A stretch of DNA of 64,000 bases, taken from contig JAGPYM010000005.1 of the NCBI GenBank assembly GCA_020736575.1, forward strand, positions 1,302,001-1,366,000. Direction: 5' to 3'. The translations under genes and the position numbers were made by a program. This DNA is from Thelonectria olida. Its lineage: Eukaryota; Ascomycota; Sordariomycetes; Hypocreales; Nectriaceae. The notes under the pieces are model-generated. The model had not been told where the DNA came from. It saw only the letters and a program-made list of their open reading frames with translations, and ran no database searches. Below, in pieces: positions 1 to 11,082 of the stretch; the first letter of the stretch is position 1, and each line of letters starts with the position of its first letter.

Positions 1-588
1 CTGCCGTCGCTCCTCGCCCTGTCGACAAGCTCCGACCCGTTGTGCGATGCCCTACCATCCGCTACAACCGCCGAGTCCGTGCCGGCCGTGGTTTCACTCT
101 GGCTGAGCTCAAGGTACGATTTGAATAATGGCCCTCGTCGAAAATGGAATGCGACGACGATTGAAGTTCTTTGTCCCTAACACCTACCACAGGAGGCCGG
201 TATCCCCAAGGCTTTCGCCCGCACCATCGGTATCTCCGTCGACCCCCGCCGCCAGAACATCTCCGAGGAGTCCCTGGCCGAGAATGTCAAGCGTCTCAAG
301 GCCTACCAGGAGCGCCTGATCCTCCTCCCCCGCCGATCCAACGCCCCCAAGAAGGGTGACACCAAGACCGACGTCTCTAGCATCGACAAGGTCTCCTCCA
401 TCTCCTCCGTCATCCCCATTGCCGCCACCGACATCGCCTTCAAGGAGATCAAGAAGAGCGAGGTGCCCGCCCCCATCGAGGCTGGTGCCTACCGAACCCT
501 CCGTGTCGCCCGCAGCAACGCCCGATTCCAGGGTGCCCGAGAGAAGCGTGCGCGGGAGGCGGCTGAGGCTGAGGCTAACAAGAAATAA
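1..588 (+). CDS. RPL13: 60S ribosomal protein eL13 (3' part)
   Basis: Large-subunit ribosomal protein of cytosolic ribosomes, cut by the left window edge. Exon 1..113 (first complete codon at 3) is joined to 193..588; the intron 114-192 has GTACGA at the donor and CACAG at the acceptor, phase 0. The exons read ...[20 protein letters not shown], then [20 protein letters not shown] and [20 protein letters not shown], which are conserved eL13 blocks. The lysine/alanine-rich tail ends in NKK-stop. Codon use is extremely biased to C-ending codons, as expected of a ribosomal gene. Missing: the N-terminus and any first exon upstream. Confidence 0.96.
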
Positions 589-880
589 ACTTGCAAAAAG
601 GGAACTGGTGTTTGAGGGTTTTGCTCTTTGCGTCTCAAGGGAGGGGCAACGTCGGTTCGAGGCTTTGATGAAATGCTTAGCCGGGTTTGGAGGGACAGAT
701 ACTCTAGGTCCAGCTTAAAGAATTTACTGCATGATCACCGGCTTGTTCTGTAATCGATTGTTCAATGAAAAGCATTGCGTGGGCATCCTATGTCACGATG
801 GTACTGATTCCATAGCTGGTAACGTGTGAAGTGAGTTTAATGATGTATAGTTTGGGCTGCCAACCGCTCCAATAATACCT

Positions 881-3056
881 CTAATAGCTTTGGGCTTTGT
901 CCTGAGCGATCATCTCCGTCCCCTGCCTGATCAGGTTTTGCAACAAACCCAGCTGATTTACGGTCAATATGCCGCTTGACTTTTTGACAATCTCAGTGCA
1001 CAGCACCATACAGTTTTCGCGATCCACCTTGGCCATATTAGCCTGCTGCTTCGGATCAACCTGTTGGGGTTCAAGACCAAATCCATCCGGAATGGCGGCG
1101 CTATCAGCACCTGCTGCAGCCTCAATCTGCTTGAGTTGTTCCTCGCTCTCTGGAACCACGGCATTGCCCGTGATGGCACGGGAGAGGGCGTTTGCGACCT
1201 CCGGAATGGCCAAGGTGCTGGCAATGACTGCGGTACCGTCCCGGGACCGAGACATGAGAGCAAATACGAACCAAGCTTCAGATCGGAGAATAGGCCATTT
1301 TTGCTGAGTGACGAGGAATGAGAGGGGTTTGGACAAGTCGTGCTTTTGATAAAACAGGCCTCGAACTCGGCTCTCCTTTTCGTCGCCAGAACTGTGTTCC
1401 AAGCTGGGCGGGAGAGGCTCCTTAGGCTGGAAGACGTAGACCTCTTGCGAGGGATCCCACTCTGGGAGCACCGGGAACACTGGAGTGGTGTGCAGCACGC
1501 GGCATAGAGCGAGGATAGAGCGTCCTGCTTCAAGCTTTGTGGGCTCAGCGTCTGAGCGAGCAAATAGAGACAGAATGTCGTGGACGCCGGTATGCTCAGC
1601 GGGCTCCTCTGACGAGCGTGGGCTTCGAGGCGCGCAAATTTTGTGTGCATTAGGAGGACAGCTGACGAGGAGCAGGCGAGCCAGAGACACGGCTGCGAAT
1701 TGGACTTGTGGAAGAGTGTCCATGGTCAATATCCGGGGCAGCCTTGTGGCCTCTAGCAAGTCGCCGAGGAGCGGCTTGTTTTGGAAGGGGATTGCAAGGT
1801 TCTTGAGAAAAGACAATGCAGAGTGCAACTGCTGAGAATCAGTTATGGATGGGTCGGAAAGGGTGTTGATAAGAGGGCGGTGGGCTTGGTGAGTCTGAAC
1901 AAGAGCCAAGGAGACCTCATCGGATCGAGAAAGATTTCCAAGGGCGAGGCAGGCTGCAGCTTGAAGCCGAGGGTTCGGCCCTTGCAGCCAGGCCAAGAGT
2001 AACTGCGGAACTGGGTTGCTCAGTGGGTAGTAGGCGATGAAGGCATCGTTGCCAGAAAGATCAGCGAGGGTTGTGAGCAGAGCCGTGCGCATTTTCTGTA
2101 ACAGCGTCGCTGTTTCCGGGTCATTGATCTGCTGAGGATCAAAGTGCGTGTGAGCATTCAAAAAGGCCAGCATGAACACATCCATCTGATGGTTAGCGAT
2201 GAGATTCGCTTGGAGAGTTTCGTTGGCAAGATAGCTTGCGGCAGTCGACACGAGCGAGATGAAGTCATCTACATCCTGCTTCCCGAGTGGGCTCGCAGCC
2301 AGTGCCAACAGAACATGGACAGTGAGAGGGCTGGCGACGGCAGCTTCGCCGTCTTGGTTGGCGAGAAGAGAGAGGATCTTGCAGAAGTATGTGAGCAAAG
2401 GGGCGAAGCTCTTAACACTGTCGGAAGAGAGGAGAGAGATGAGGTGGGTGTTGAGGAAGGATTGTGAGGCCAGTTTTTGGGCTGGTTCTACATGGTATCA
2501 GCATCCATGTCTCTAATGCAGGCAAAAGTACTCACCATAGTCAACAAGGATATTATAGAGAACTGGGATGGCATATGGAACAAGGCCTTCGTTCTGAAGC
2601 TGACGCATAATCGAGGGGAGGTGGTTTCCCTCGACTACACGAGCGCGGTTCTCATCTGTGTCTGCGCACGAGTTGCCGACGATTCGAAGAGCATGAACCA
2701 GGACGCCTTGGCTCACACCCTCGATGGCGAGCATCTGGAGGAAGAAGCTGAGGATGCCCGAGTCCCCGTACGGGAGTCTCCATGACACTAGTCTGCGAGT
2801 CAGTCTGATAATCTTAACGGTGCAATTCTTGATACTCACCATCTCGACTCCCGTCGCCTAAGGCCTTGGCTATGACTTCTAGCTGCGGTGATGCTTGCTG
2901 TACTGCCTGCCCGCAAGTCTCTAGAACACTGGCCAACAGTTCCGTCTTTCGTTGGCGAGCTCCTGCGGGCTCGAGCGTCTCATCGTACTCATCAGGCGGC
3001 ACTCCGCTTCCCTCTCGTTGAAGCAGAGCAGCGATATCGTCTGGATTTAGACTCAT
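881..3056 (-). CDS. Armadillo-repeat protein, SmgGDS/RAP1GDS1-like
   Basis: Three exons: 2840..3056, 2536..2787 and 881..2487, joined in frame to 691 residues. The donors are GTGAGTAT and GTGAGTAC, and the acceptors both end in TAG. The product is almost all helical, with repeated armadillo-like units such as GNSCADTDENRARVVEGNHL and AACLALGNLSRSDE. The GNxCxDxxENR unit matches the fungal relatives of SmgGDS (RAP1GDS1), which acts as a chaperone or exchange factor for prenylated Rho/Rap-type GTPases. That function is inferred from family resemblance only. The start MSLNPDDIAALLQ is chosen because it is the first Met of the exon that splices in frame. Divergent from PAM16, with a 696-bp spacer. 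An unrelated ARM-repeat scaffold is the alternative. Confidence 0.78.
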
Positions 3057-3752
3057 GGCTTTGAATGAAAGGAAGTCGTGTAATATGGTCAAAGAAGGAT
3101 GTTCGGAATGCTGCCTTCGCTCGTTGGGCTTGACGTTGTCAACTTGCCAGGTCAAGTAGATATTAGTCAGGAACGACTTTCTGCATTCGCAGTCCTAGGT
3201 CAGTAAGTCGGTCGGCGCCACTGACGGGAACAGACTAGTGAATAGGACGTAGCGACCAAGTCGATTCCAAGATGTATGAATAGATGTAGGTCCTTATCTG
3301 TCCTTGAAGGCTATCAATTTCGGGACTTGGCTTGCATAAGAAATCACAATCAAAGCTGGGTATTCGCAGATCCCCGCCTATTTGGTGGCGGCGAGTCCAA
3401 TCAATCACCGCCTCGTCATGCCGCCCCAACCCTGGCTGCAGGATCCCATTTTTCTCGGTGTCATCGGTGAGGCCGGAAGTCGACTTGTTCGGTGAGAGCC
3501 AGGTGACCGGCTGATCCTCGGTAAAGGGCAAAATCGGCCGGTCGGAAGCGCAAAATTCCGACCTCGGATTCATTCGCCCATTTTAGCTTGGGAAAAGTCG
3601 ACCGGGGCGAAGTGCCGTTGCCGTTGTCAAGACTTCTTCCGCCCGCTGCGAACGAGAGACGCTTCCCCGTCGCCGTCCAGATTTCTTCAACTTCCTCCCT
3701 CCCGACTCACAACCACGAGGATTCAATCCATTCTCGCCTCTTCCTTTTCGCA
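3057..3752. promoter_or_regulatory. Divergent promoter, ARM protein / PAM16
   Basis: 696 bp between two start codons that point outward. The PAM16 side carries a pyrimidine-rich leader (about 3640-3750, CCTCCCTCCCG and CTCGCCTCTTCC) typical of fungal 5' UTRs. The short open frames here have no protein-like composition. No specific operator was recognised. Confidence 0.55.
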
Positions 3753-4289
3753 ATGGTATGCGCGCATCCCCGCCCCTGCCCCAATCCTTATGCCTTTCCT
3801 CCACCCCGAACCTCTCCGAATCCCGTCGAATATTCTCCCACTTGTTGAGCATGGCTAACTCTTTGGAACCAGGCGCACAAATTCGTTATCACCGCCTTCC
3901 TCACGGGCTCCCGAATCCTCGGCCGCTCCTTTACCGCCGCCTATAAGCAGGCCCAGGCCGCTTCGCAATATCAGCGCGCGCAAGCCAAGATGGGCAACCA
4001 CTCAGGCGGTGCCTCGTTCGCCTCTGGCATGACCCTCGACGAGGCATGCAAAATTCTCAACGTCAAGCCTCCCGCCGGTGGTCAGGCCAATATTGAAGAA
4101 GTTCTCGAGCGCTACAAGCGTCTGTTCGACGCCAACGACCCTCAGAAGGGCGGCAGCTTTTACCTGCAGAGCAAGATTGTGAGAGCAAAGGAGCGGTTCG
4201 AGCGTGAACTGGGTCCGCTCCGCGAGAAGGTTGAGCAGGAGGCCGAATCCAAAGAGGGGTGGAAGCCCAAGGTCTACAAGGACCGGTAG
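3753..4289 (+). CDS. PAM16: Mitochondrial import motor subunit Pam16/Tim16
   Basis: J-like subunit of the presequence-translocase-associated motor. Pam16 pairs with the J-protein Pam18 at the inner membrane and regulates mtHsp70 during matrix import. The coding part of exon 1 is only the ATG (3753-3755), followed directly by GTATGC. Intron 3756-3872 ends in ACCAG, and exon 2 is 3873..4289. The product has 139 residues: it starts MAHKFVITAFLTGSRILGR (hydrophobic N-terminal segment), continues with LDEACKILNV, YKRLFDANDPQKGGSFYLQS and KERFERELGPLRE, which are Pam16 signatures, and has no HPD catalytic motif, as expected. Length is normal for the family. Divergent from the ARM-repeat gene. Confidence 0.95.
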
Positions 4290-4946
4290 TCGACGACTGC
4301 GAAATGACGACCCTGGCTTGACGGACCTCCATGACAAAGGGGGCACAGGCCGACTGTAGGATATATTGAAGCCCAGGGAAGTATGGTGATGCAAAGAGCA
4401 TTCACCAGACCGAGCCCGAGCCCAGCCTTTTGCTTTCCCTAGGCTGCGGGCTTATAGGAAGAGGAGTTTGGAGCTTCTTTGGTGGGGGAGAGGGGCTTCT
4501 CCGTGTATACATGTACATCTTCACTCGACTGCAGCATGGCACGGCGTTTTTTGGGATATATGGGGGCATGATGAGCCGCTGGAGGTTGGTTCTAGACGAA
4601 AACAAAAAGACGACTCAAGTTATGTTTTAATACAATTGTACCATATCAAAGACAAAAAGCTACGATTAGAATGGAAGATTCTCAAGATGTCTTATCTTTG
4701 CCTGGCCGTAATCTTGTGAGATTGTATTTATTGGAGGCAAAGGAATTTCCTAGCAGAAAAAGATATCTCTGTAGGGTAGTTTTCCTGGACTTTTATTATG
4801 GAACTCAACAATTCCTAGGGGCGCGAACTAGGACACAAGATTGCTCGAGTAATCTTCATCAGCATTGGCTATTCGATGGCTTCTAAAAGACGGCCATTGG
4901 AAATTGAGGCCCACAGACAACTCTTGTATGGCGAATGCTTCAATAC
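4290..4946. other. Convergent intergenic, 3' UTRs
   Basis: 657 bp between the 3' end of PAM16 and the 3' end of the membrane-protein gene on the other strand. It becomes A/T-rich from about 4600. No gene-like open frame or repeat was seen. Confidence 0.6.
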
Positions 4947-6102
4947 CTATCTCGCGCTCCCAGCAAACTCGCCATTAACCCGTCCACCCCCATCTTGACT
5001 GTAACAACTCGTCGATGAATACGCCGACAAAATGTCTCTGATTGTATCCCTACTGCTTTGGTTCTGTTGGTAACCCCCTCCCAAACCGTCGGACTCCCCC
5101 AGCACAGGAACTCGATCTTGTGATACATCCCGCACGCCACCGACTACATGGCCTTCGTCACTCGTTGTATCCCCTGTAACCTGACCACCCTGCAGAACTC
5201 CACTACTGTTCGGAGCCAGAGCTCGGGAGAAGTTCAGCGATAGTTGTGGTACTGGATATGGATATCCGATCAGCTGTTTGTCAAAGGGTTGTCGTTGTTG
5301 TTCTTGAGTAAGTTTCTTTCGACGGCGGTAAACAATGAAGGCTATGACGATGGCGAGGAAGAGCGATAGAACGCCCACGACAATACCGGCAATTGCGCCT
5401 TGGGAGAGGGGCGAGGATGATACTGGTGACGTTGAAGTTGGTGCCACGGCGGTTGTGGTTGTGGTCGTGATTGCTGATGATGTAGTTGACGATGTGAGTT
5501 GCTTTGATGTTTCGCTCTTGGAAGAGTGTGTCTCCGAAGTAGACGATGCAGGCTTCTTTGAAGTCAATGTTATCGTACTCTCCATCGATATTTCTGTGGT
5601 GCTAGAATCAACAACCGTGACAAACTGGGTCTGCGTAATAATAGGGATCATCAGGCTACCCGTCACAGAATATGTCTCGTCTGAGCTCAAAGTCTTCGTC
5701 ACTGGCACAGGGAGACCCCTCGGCATCGTGTTGGTAAAGAGGTAATTTGTTGCGAGTTTGACGTTTGGGGGGAATAGATCGACTGAGGGTTCGATATCAG
5801 GGGTTCTGCGAACGCGGACAGGAGGTCGTCCTTGTAAACGCCTTTGATGAGAGCGTTCAGGTTTGGTGTTCTGGGCTTTATGGATGCCTTCGTATGTGTC
5901 ATGAAGTGCCATGCAGTCTTTGTAACAGGTCGGTGTTTCGCCGTAACTGAAGAATATTTAATACAGTGGAATGCGTTTTCAAATGTATAACTTACACCAT
6001 ACTCGTTGAAGCTGCTGTTGTGGGGGGATAGTCGGAGTCAGTAAAATCGGCGGGCATGGCTTGGCCAACGATGGGGGCGCAAGCCAGAAGAAATCTGGAC
6101 AT
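4947..6102 (-). CDS. Secreted-then-anchored Ser/Thr-rich single-pass membrane protein
   Basis: Exons 5996..6102 and 4947..5946 (donor GTAAGT, acceptor TTCAG) give 368 residues. The N-terminus MSRFLLACAPIVGQAMPADF looks like a signal peptide. It is followed by a short Cys segment (TCYKDCM), a Ser/Thr-rich stretch of about 100 residues (probably O-glycosylated), one transmembrane helix GAIAGIVVGVLSLFLAIVIA ending in YRRRKK, and a disordered cytoplasmic tail. This layout is shared by many fungal wall-stress-sensor-like proteins, but no named family was recognised. Between about 5768 and 5870 the annotated frame turns Arg-rich, while the neighbouring frame reads like protein (NALIKGVYKDDLLSAFAEP). 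Two compensating 1-nt indels are therefore possible. Confidence 0.72.
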
Positions 6103-6463
6103 GACGGTTCCATACGTATTGCTCTCAAAGAGCCTTTGGGAGTTTGAAACAAAAGAAAGAACGAGCTGCTATGGGAAAAGCGAAATCTGGGAATAAAGAG
6201 AGCGGAAACAAAGGGACTGCAGCATCCAGGGCAGGGGCTATGTCGAATTATGTAGGCGGATATGAACTGGTTCATTGATTCAGATTTGATATGCTCTTCA
6301 CGGCGTTAGGTACTGAATACCAAACGATGGGTACAAACGGCTTGTCATTGCTGTATGACTTGAGTTTGTGTCATCATGATGGTTTGTGACATGTCTGCGT
6401 CCACTCTTTCTTATTTGCACGAGACCCAGACAAACAACATAGCAGACACTTTTCACTCCACAT
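6103..6463. other. Tandem intergenic upstream of the membrane-protein gene
   Basis: 361 bp holding the promoter of the membrane-protein gene and the 3' flank of BPL1, both on the minus strand. No motif or open frame of note. Confidence 0.5.
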
Positions 6464-8697
6464 TCAAGTCTTTCTCCTTACAAGCCCCTTCCAGTAATCA
6501 AAGCTGTTCTCGTCACTCTGCAGCGTCCAGATCTTGCCGGTCCCCCTCCCGCCGGAATCCGTCTCCTCGGCGCGCAGCATGCCCCAGTCGCGCGTGATGC
6601 CCAAGACCCTGGCCTTGACGCCGCCTTCGGCCTCGAGCGTGACGGCCTGGCCTGTGTGCAGCCACGAACGGTAGTAGCGGGTCTCGAGGTCGCGCGAGAA
6701 GCCCTCGCGGATGAACTGCGCGTGGATGGCCTCGATGCGGGCGAGGATGCGGGCGAGGAGGGTCTCGAGGTGCAGCTCTGGGACGCCGCGGGGGAGGAGG
6801 TCGGAGATGGAGATGGTGGGACGAGGGTTGTTGGTGTTGAGGCCGATGCCGAGGACAATTTGGTAGGAGCCGTTTGAGTAGTTGCACTGAGATAGGATGC
6901 CTCCGATCTTGACATAGTGAGGACTCCCCCCTGACTTTGTAGGGTCCAACGCATCTAACGCAGTGTCAACAGTGAGAGGGCGGCGAGAGACCATGCATAC
7001 TTACAGATGTCGTTGGGCCACTTCAACTTGACTGGGATGTTGTCATATCCGCGGTCGTACGACTGTACCGCCTCAACGATGGCAATAGCGGCAATGTACT
7101 GAATAAAAACGACAGGCCGGCTGACGGCGAGATGAGCAGGGTGGTTGATGACAGTGGAAAAAATGAGGCATCCGGCCGGCGACACCCAAACATTGGATCC
7201 ACGACCCCTGCCAGCCACCTGAGTACTAGCACAGACAGTGAATCCAGTTGGGAGCTTGGATAAGATTTTGGGGTTCCTGACGACTTGTTAACCACTGACT
7301 CACCGACTGGTGCTGGTGACGAACCTTTCCAATATGGTGTTTGTGCTGGTCAACACCTCGCCGTACATGAGCAAGTTTCCCCAGTCCTCAGCGTGAGGCT
7401 CGATCTGCTGATAGCGTCGCAAGCTTGAGAAGTACAGACCGTGATTGAACTGCGGCGTGAGCTTGGGGTGAGGGGGGGCCTTCTCATGGGGCACGATCTT
7501 TTTGACGATCTTGCTGTAGTCGGTGATGCCGTTGGTAGTATGGCTGGACTCATCCGTCTGGGCCAAAGACTGCTGCAGCCCTTCGACACTCCAGATGGTG
7601 TCCTCGTTCTGGATGTGAAAAGTATCGCCCTCGGCCCTGATCCACTCTTCGCCATTCTCCTTTTCGATAATGTCGGCAAAGGAGGTGAGGAGGTCCGACA
7701 CACCATTCTCGTCGAGGGAGGATATGTGGAGGCGGGAGAGCGAGGGAACACCGGCCTCGTTGTGACTAACTTCGAGGCCGAGCTTGGAAAGACATGCCTT
7801 GAGGAAGTGGACGCGTGAGTTGTCATTACCTGATAGGCTGTCGATGAGCTCTGCGTAATCGGGGATGCTTGGCTGCGGGTGCAAGTTGGTTGCAGCGAAT
7901 CTAGGAGTTGTTAGGACTTTTGTTTGGAAGCAGAATGAAGAGATGCTTACTCGGGATGAGGGCCTGTCAACAAGACCTTGCCATTGCCAACCGTGCACAT
8001 GACGACAGCAGCATTGCCATCTCCGCCGCTGACGGCAGTCTCATCCAAGTAACTGGCCAGAACCTCGACCTTGTTGCTCTTGGCCGAGGCAGCATCGACA
8101 AAGATGCCGCCCCCGTTGTAATATGAGAGAGTCTCGGCTGGAACGTCCTCGCCGAAGACGTCCTTGTTGATACTCAACCGCACAGCCCTTGCGCCTTTCT
8201 CACTGCGATACTCGAAGCCCTTGAAGGCGCCTCCACGACAGGTACCCGGGAAGAAGGCCAGCTCCCTGCTGCCGATGACTTCGAGATACTTGTGTCCGAC
8301 TTCAAACTCGCATCTCGCACTCCCATAGTAGCCCCCTGCGCAAAAGCCTAGGTAGGCGCCGCCCTTGCGGACAAAGTCGCCGATGCGGCGGTTGCCTTCG
8401 CCATTGAGAGCCTGACAGTAGCCGAGATCGGCGCCGCCGGGGAAGACGAGCAGAGCGCAAGTAGACGGCCAAGGCTCCTTCAGCAGAACAGTGTCGGCGA
8501 TGGGAATGACGGCGTAGTTTGGCGAGAGAAGACGTCTCAGGGTCCAGATGCAGTGGCGGACAGACTCAACGGTTGTGCCAACGCCTGTTGAGCGAGGGAA
8601 ATAAAGAGAGTAAGAAGATGAAGTGAATCAAAGTGATTGGAGGGAGAGGGCGATATTAACCTGTATAGACGAGGACATTGAGTCTGCTGGGCGCCAT
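6464..8697 (-). CDS. BPL1: Biotin--protein ligase (holocarboxylase synthetase)
   Basis: Attaches biotin through biotinyl-AMP to the acceptor lysine of carboxylases such as acetyl-CoA and pyruvate carboxylase. Five exons: 8661..8697, 7951..8584, 7325..7900, 7005..7276 and 6464..6954, giving 669 residues. The N-terminal half is the class-I glutamine-amidotransferase-like BPL_N domain (LLVFPGGADLGYC; GFCAGGYYG with Cys about 94). The C-terminal catalytic domain has the biotin/ATP loop GRGRGSN at about 438-444, KWPNDI at about 501-506 and KIGGIL, followed by a small SH3-like C-terminal domain. Length and order match fungal BPL1. It shares a 176-bp promoter with COA4. Confidence 0.96.
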
Positions 8698-8873
8698 GAC
8701 TTGTTTGTTTGGCGAGGAGTTTGCGTACGAATATACGTAGAGTCCCGGGGTGAAGTCACTTGACCCTCGCCTGGACCAACTTTTCTTCTTCTTCTCACAC
8801 CACTCGCTCACTGTTGAGATTCGCAACCAACAACCCAAAGAAAGACGACAAGAAAACGGCTTGAATCGAGACA
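8698..8873. promoter_or_regulatory. Compact bidirectional promoter, BPL1 / COA4
   Basis: Only 176 bp separate the BPL1 start codon (minus strand) from the COA4 start codon (plus strand). It contains a TTCTTCTTCTTCTC pyrimidine stretch near 8785. The two genes probably share control elements. Confidence 0.6.
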
Positions 8874-9315
8874 ATGACGAAAGAAGAAAGCGACGCCAAA
8901 AACAATGCGGCAGACGAGGAGGACGATGATGAGCCGGATGAGTGGTAAGTGATTCCCTCCTCGACGGTCCGACTCTCCGTTGGAAAGCGGTTGGGAAAAG
9001 CCTCCACAGCCGCCGCCACAGCCACTAAAGCCGAGGCCTTTTTTTTTCTTTTGTAGGGAGCAGCGGATCCTCAACACTGGATGCGCAGAGGAAAACGACA
9101 AAATGTCGGATTGTTACTGGGAAAAGAAGGACTGGCGTCTTTGCGTTGCAGAGGTAAAATCCATTGCGCCCTATCGCGGTTTTCTACTGCTGAACGGACG
9201 AACTAACTGTGAGGCGTGGTAGATGACGGCTTTCAAAGAGTGCTGGAAGTCCCACAACAACGACAATCGAACAGAGACCAAGGACGCCGACAAACCGACG
9301 ACGTCAAAGAAATAG
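8874..9315 (+). CDS. COA4: Twin-CX9C cytochrome c oxidase assembly factor, COA4-like
   Basis: Small intermembrane-space protein of the CHCH family; Coa4 members are needed for assembly of respiratory complex IV and are imported by the Mia40 disulfide relay. Three exons, 8874..8944, 9057..9153 and 9223..9315 (donors GTAAGT and GTAAAA; acceptors TTGTAG and GGTAG), give 86 residues. The acidic N-terminus ends in DDDEPDEW. The core has two CX9C motifs, CAEENDKMSDC and CVAEMTAFKEC, separated by YWEKKDWRL, followed by a Lys/Thr tail. The KDWRxC spacing points to COA4 rather than to other twin-CX9C proteins. No cleavable presequence is present, as expected. Confidence 0.87.
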
Positions 9316-9954
9316 CCGACCAATTGGATTGTGTAAGATACATAGACTACAAATGTAAGATTAGGGAAAAGGCACGGGATGTTTGTCGGATTAATCACAG
9401 CGGGAACTGTCCACTCTAGAATACAATACGTGTTGCTCAGCTGAGGTGCAGATATTTTAGCAAGTCCTGTCCGTTATGAGACTATTCGACATGCAAAGAA
9501 TCCAGTAAGCGTATAACTGAATATCTTACTCTTTGTTAGATACCAGTAACCTGTTTATCTCATGTCAATGGAAGTAGCCAAGTAGCCAACAACTCGTTGA
9601 ATGAGATATCGATTGCTGATTAAGCGTTCTAGGGATGTCACCAAGTTGACTCAATTGCATTCATGTCCCGCGAAAAAATCTTGATAAAAAGTCATGAACG
9701 AATAGAATCTACCCCATTAATGCGCTTGAAATCGATTCTAACATTTCTTGACTCGTTATCACCGATAAATACGCTGATCGACCTGCCGCATCGTTCTTGC
9801 CCGCGAAGCTAGTGCCGGCCCCACTCCGGATAAACGTCCCGTTTCTTATTGCAGAAATTATCGCCAGCCCAAAACTTCAAAACTTCTCTTCCCCAGCGTG
9901 AGCCCTTCAATGAGAGTCTCCTTCTGCAATCTCTCCCCTACGGAATTGCCCATC
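9316..9954. other. Intergenic COA4 - MGM101
   Basis: 639 bp, rather A/T-rich in 9420-9760, holding the COA4 3' UTR and the MGM101 promoter. No gene-like frame. Confidence 0.5.
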
Positions 9955-11082
9955 ATGTCTGCCTCTCGCCGCGTCTTCGCATCGGCTACTCGACTCCGCA
10001 TCGCTTCCGCTCGATCAATTGCGCCTTCGTTGCGGTTCTACTCCGCAGAGAGTGCGCCAGCCGCGAACTCGACGCCAGATACACCAGTTACATCAGCTCC
10101 AGTTACTTCAGCCCCAGCTACTCCAGCTTCAGCTACACCGACACCGGCACCGGCTACTCCAGCCCCAGCTACTCCAGCCCCAGCTACTCCAGCCCCAGCT
10201 ACTCCAGCTCCAGCTACTCCAGCTCCAGCTACTCCAGCCCCAGCTACTCCAGCTTCAGCTGGACCGGCACCGGCTAAACCGGCGAAGACGACAACTGCCA
10301 ACAAGTCTCCTGCTCCTGCTGCCGCCACGGCTTATAAGCCTAATACCGCCTTCAAGGCAAAGGCTCCCACCACCCCCAAGCCCAATACAAAGGCTGCTAG
10401 TCCTTACAAACCAACATCGCCAGCCAAGTTCGAATGGACCCCCAAGCATGCGCCAGGCTTCAAATTCCCCAACAACAGGGACAGGGAAATCGACTGGGCG
10501 ACGAGCTTTTACGGCCTAGGAACTTCCCCGGTCTCGGAAACCCAATTCAAGATTTTGACGAAAGCCCTGGACCCTATCGATATCGAGGTTAAGCCTGATG
10601 GCATAATCTACCTGCCCGAGATAAAGTATCGGAGGAAATTGAACGAGGCGTTCGGGCCTATGGGATGGGGTATCGTTCCTCGTGGCGAGACCGTGGTTGG
10701 CAAAGAGGTTGTCACGCGAGAGTATGCCCTCATCATCAACGGATTGTATGTTCTCAACTCCCAAAACCCCATCAGTCTTCATCTCTTCAATGTCTAACTC
10801 GCCTGCTCTAGTTTCGTATCGCAAGCCCTTGGCGTAAACAACTACTTCTCAACCGAGAGCATCCCCCAAGCTGTTGAGGGCGCAAAGTCCAACGCTCTGA
10901 TGCGTTGCTGTAAAGACCTGGGCATCGCCTCTGAGCTCTGGGATCCTGCCTTTATCCGCTGGTTCAACGAGAAGTTCATCACGAGCAAGTGGATCGAGCA
11001 CGTCAACACCAAGAAGAAGCGCCTCCACTACCACAAGGTTGGAGAGCCACCAAACGTGTCATATCCTTACAAACTTTCTTGA
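9955..11082 (+). CDS. MGM101: Mitochondrial genome maintenance protein Mgm101
   Basis: Rad52-related single-strand annealing protein of mitochondrial nucleoids, required for mtDNA maintenance and recombinational repair. Exons 9955..10745 and 10812..11082 (donor GTATGT, acceptor CTCTAG) give 353 residues. The start [20 protein letters not shown] is preferred over an in-frame ATG at 9910 because it forms a classic arginine/serine presequence. Residues about 38-105 are a Pro/Ala/Thr low-complexity linker coded by a minisatellite. The conserved core starts near [15 protein letters not shown] and includes [32 protein letters not shown] and [20 protein letters not shown]. The linker is unlike the core in composition and may vary in length between strains. 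Confidence 0.94.
10153..10257 (+). repeat. 15-bp coding minisatellite in MGM101
   Basis: Seven head-to-tail copies of GCTACTCCAGCNCCA (the last ends TTCA), each encoding Ala-Thr-Pro-Ala-Pro/Ser. Degenerate copies extend upstream to about 10085. Because the unit is a multiple of three and free of stops, the other two plus frames and at least one minus frame also stay open across it. Confidence 0.95.

Noticed and set aside
10085..10260. CRISPR-like or satellite array
   Set aside because: Contiguous 15-bp units with no spacers, in frame inside MGM101; a coding minisatellite.
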